Source of the DNA: JAZKFT01 sp963845495
GTDB lineage: Bacteria; Bacteroidota; Bacteroidia; Chitinophagales; Chitinophagaceae
Reading direction: 5' to 3'
Length of the DNA: 64,000 nucleotides
Assembly (NCBI GenBank): GCA_963845495.1
Contig: CAWJTH010000091.1
Location: 1 to 64,000 of the forward strand
Shown here: piece after piece, positions 62,544-64,000 of the stretch
How positions within the stretch are numbered: position 1 is the first letter of the stretch
How the letters are laid out: each line of letters opens with the position of its first letter
Made by a program: the position numbers and the translations under genes
Notes under the pieces: generated by a model
Seen by the model: only the letters and a program-made list of their open reading frames with translations
Database searches by the model: none
What the model was told of the DNA's origin: nothing

Positions 62544-64000
62544 ATGGACATGACCCCAACAGCCGATATCAAAAAATTGCCAAGGCATTTTTTGCCACAA
62601 GATTTTAAAGTAACCACTTGGGATGCATTGGAACCCTTCTTCAAAAATTTATTGGAAAGGCCAATTGAATCAAATACAGATTTAGAACAATGGTTGAAAG
62701 ACATCAGTGAAATTGACGCGGCTATCAGCGAAGATGTATGCTGGCGTCAAATAAAAATGACTTGCGATACCGAGAACAAAGCATTGGAAGAAGCATTCAA
62801 CTTTTTTGTAATGGAAATCCAACCCAAAATTCAGCCGTATGCAGATGCGTTGAACAAAAAGTTGGTCAATTCTCCATTTACGAAAGAATTGAACACCCAA
62901 AAATATTTTACTTATTTGCGCAGCGTCCACAAAAACATTGAACTGTTTCGGGAAGAAAATATTCCTATCCAGGCAGAATTGGGCGTACTGCAACAACAAT
63001 ACGGGCAAATTACCGGCCGTATGACCATTGAACACAACGGCAAAGAATTTACTTTACAACAAGCTGCAAAGTTTTTGGAAAGTAAAGACAGGGCCGAAAG
63101 GGAAACCATTTACCGTAAAATAAATGACCGTCGCCTGCAAGACAAAGAAGCGTTGGACAAATTGTACACCACTTTGGTGGAAAAACGTCAACAAGTGGCC
63201 GCCAATGTTGGCTATGCCAATTATCGAGATTACAAGTTTAAGGAAATGGGCCGCTTCGATTACACGCCACAAGATTGTTTTGATTTTCATGAAGGTGTGA
63301 AGCAATACGTAGTGCCTTTGGTAAATGAAATAAATCAACGAAAAAAAGAAAAACTAGGTTTGGCTGAACTAAGGCCCTGGGATTTGGAGGCAGAACCAGT
63401 TGGAACTGAACCGCTTAAACCTTTTAAAGACGGGAAAGAATTATTGCAAAAATCGATTGCGTGCTTCGAAAAGCTTGATCCTTTTTTTGCCGATTGCTTT
63501 AGAAAAATGGATGAATTGGGCCATTTTGATTTAGAAAGCCGTATCGGGAAAGCACCGGGCGGTTACAATTGCCCGCTGGCTGAAAGTGGTGCGCCCTTTA
63601 TTTTCATGAATGCCGCCGGTCAAATGCATGATGTTACAACGATGGTACATGAAGGTGGCCATGCCATCCATTCTTTTCTAAGCCATCCGTTGGAATTGAG
63701 TGCTTTTAAAGAATATCCGATGGAAATTGCCGAGGTAGCCAGCATGGCTATGGAATTAATTAGCATGGATCATTGGGAATCCTTTTTTGATAATGCCGAA
63801 GAAATGAAACGGGCGCAAGAACACCAGTTAGAACGCACCATTACTGTTTTCCCATGGATTGCCACCATTGATAAATTTCAGCACTGGGTGTACGAAAATT
63901 ACTCCGCCAGCGTTGATGAACGCAAAACAAAATGGTTGGAAATCATGAACGAATTTACGTCGCCGGTTATTGATACAACTGGCTTGGACGGTTATCGGCA
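62544..64000 (+). CDS. M3 family oligoendopeptidase (partial at window end)
   Basis: The frame runs open from ATG 62544 (MDMTPTADIKKLPRHFLPQD) to the window edge, about 485 residues, so the C-terminus is missing. The zinc motif HEGGH is at about 369-373 (TTMVHEGGHAIHSFLSH), with the downstream MEIAEVASMAMEL carrying the third ligand Glu. The N-terminal helical domain is typical of oligopeptidase F-like M3 enzymes. Cytoplasmic degradation of short peptides is expected; no signal peptide is present. Confidence 0.92.
   Translation, partial: MDMTPTADIKKLPRHFLPQDFKVTTWDALEPFFKNLLERPIESNTDLEQWLKDISEIDAAISEDVCWRQIKMTCDTENKALEEAFNFFVMEIQPKIQPYADALNKKLVNSPFTKELNTQKYFTYLRSVHKNIELFREENIPIQAELGVLQQQYGQITGRMTIEHNGKEFTLQQAAKFLESKDRAERETIYRKINDRRLQDKEALDKLYTTLVEKRQQVAANVGYANYRDYKFKEMGRFDYTPQDCFDFHEGVKQYVVPLVNEINQRKKEKLGLAELRPWDLEAEPVGTEPLKPFKDGKELLQKSIACFEKLDPFFADCFRKMDELGHFDLESRIGKAPGGYNCPLAESGAPFIFMNAAGQMHDVTTMVHEGGHAIHSFLSHPLELSAFKEYPMEIAEVASMAMELISMDHWESFFDNAEEMKRAQEHQLERTITVFPWIATIDKFQHWVYENYSASVDERKTKWLEIMNEFTSPVIDTTGLDGYR

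Overview
The window looks like chromosome from a Bacteroidota bacterium, most likely a Chitinophagaceae-type lineage. The evidence is low GC (about 40 percent by eye), the DUF3098-uppP pair, DUF4286, DUF2911, a Wzi-type barrel, a type IX secretion (T9SS) tail, ribosomal protein THX, and several TAnnTTTG -7 boxes typical of Bacteroidota promoters. The genus call is inference. I see no rRNA, tRNA, prophage, insertion sequence transposase or CRISPR array.

Layout. 1-7.7 kb: membrane and envelope genes (DUF3098, uppP), a duplicated-domain lipoprotein, a UMF1-type MFS transporter, an MBL hydrolase, exonuclease III, DUF4286, HU and THX. 7.8-15.8 kb: pdxH, pyrH, a decayed Rpn-type nuclease, a saccharopine dehydrogenase-like enzyme, DUF2911, and a sigma factor with a membrane TonB-like partner. 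16-27.3 kb: Gfo/Idh oxidoreductase, GNAT, a MarR/MFS pair, ROK kinase, transketolase, HAD, esterase and FAD oxidoreductase. 27.3-33.5 kb: RelE-type toxin-antitoxin, metG, DinB, and a beta-oxidation fusion gene broken by a frameshift. 34-41 kb: Wzi-like barrel, lipoprotein, T9SS-tail protein, L,D-transpeptidase, DinB and a lone atpA. 41-49 kb: two M16 peptidase pairs flanking asnS, one pair split by a toxin-antitoxin module. 49.4-64 kb: deoxyhypusine synthase-like protein, zeta toxin pair, rlmF, a putative NlpC/P60-like lipoprotein, aminotransferase, a kdsD/S41/manC operon, recQ, murI, rpmH and an M3 peptidase cut by the window end.

The most unusual structure is in the spacers. Many intergenic gaps hold degenerate tandem arrays of 7-base words (sometimes 8 or 9), each gap using its own word. 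Many are followed by their own reverse complement, giving long hairpins, including a perfect 66-bp palindrome. The same arrays intrude into genes: an insertion in the MBL hydrolase, the inter-domain linker of MetG, the N-terminus of the TonB-like protein, the lipoprotein signal of the S41 peptidase, and the start region of murI, where one lost unit would bring an upstream ATG into frame. A second repeat class is a nested palindromic element built on a GTGCCAGCGGCACGAAATGT-type word, present twice.

Three genes are interrupted: the NTF2-like protein near 460, the Rpn-type nuclease near 10.1-10.6 kb, and the FadB-like fusion near 32.44 kb. Most of these frameshifts lie in A or T runs, so real decay and assembly error must be separated using reads.
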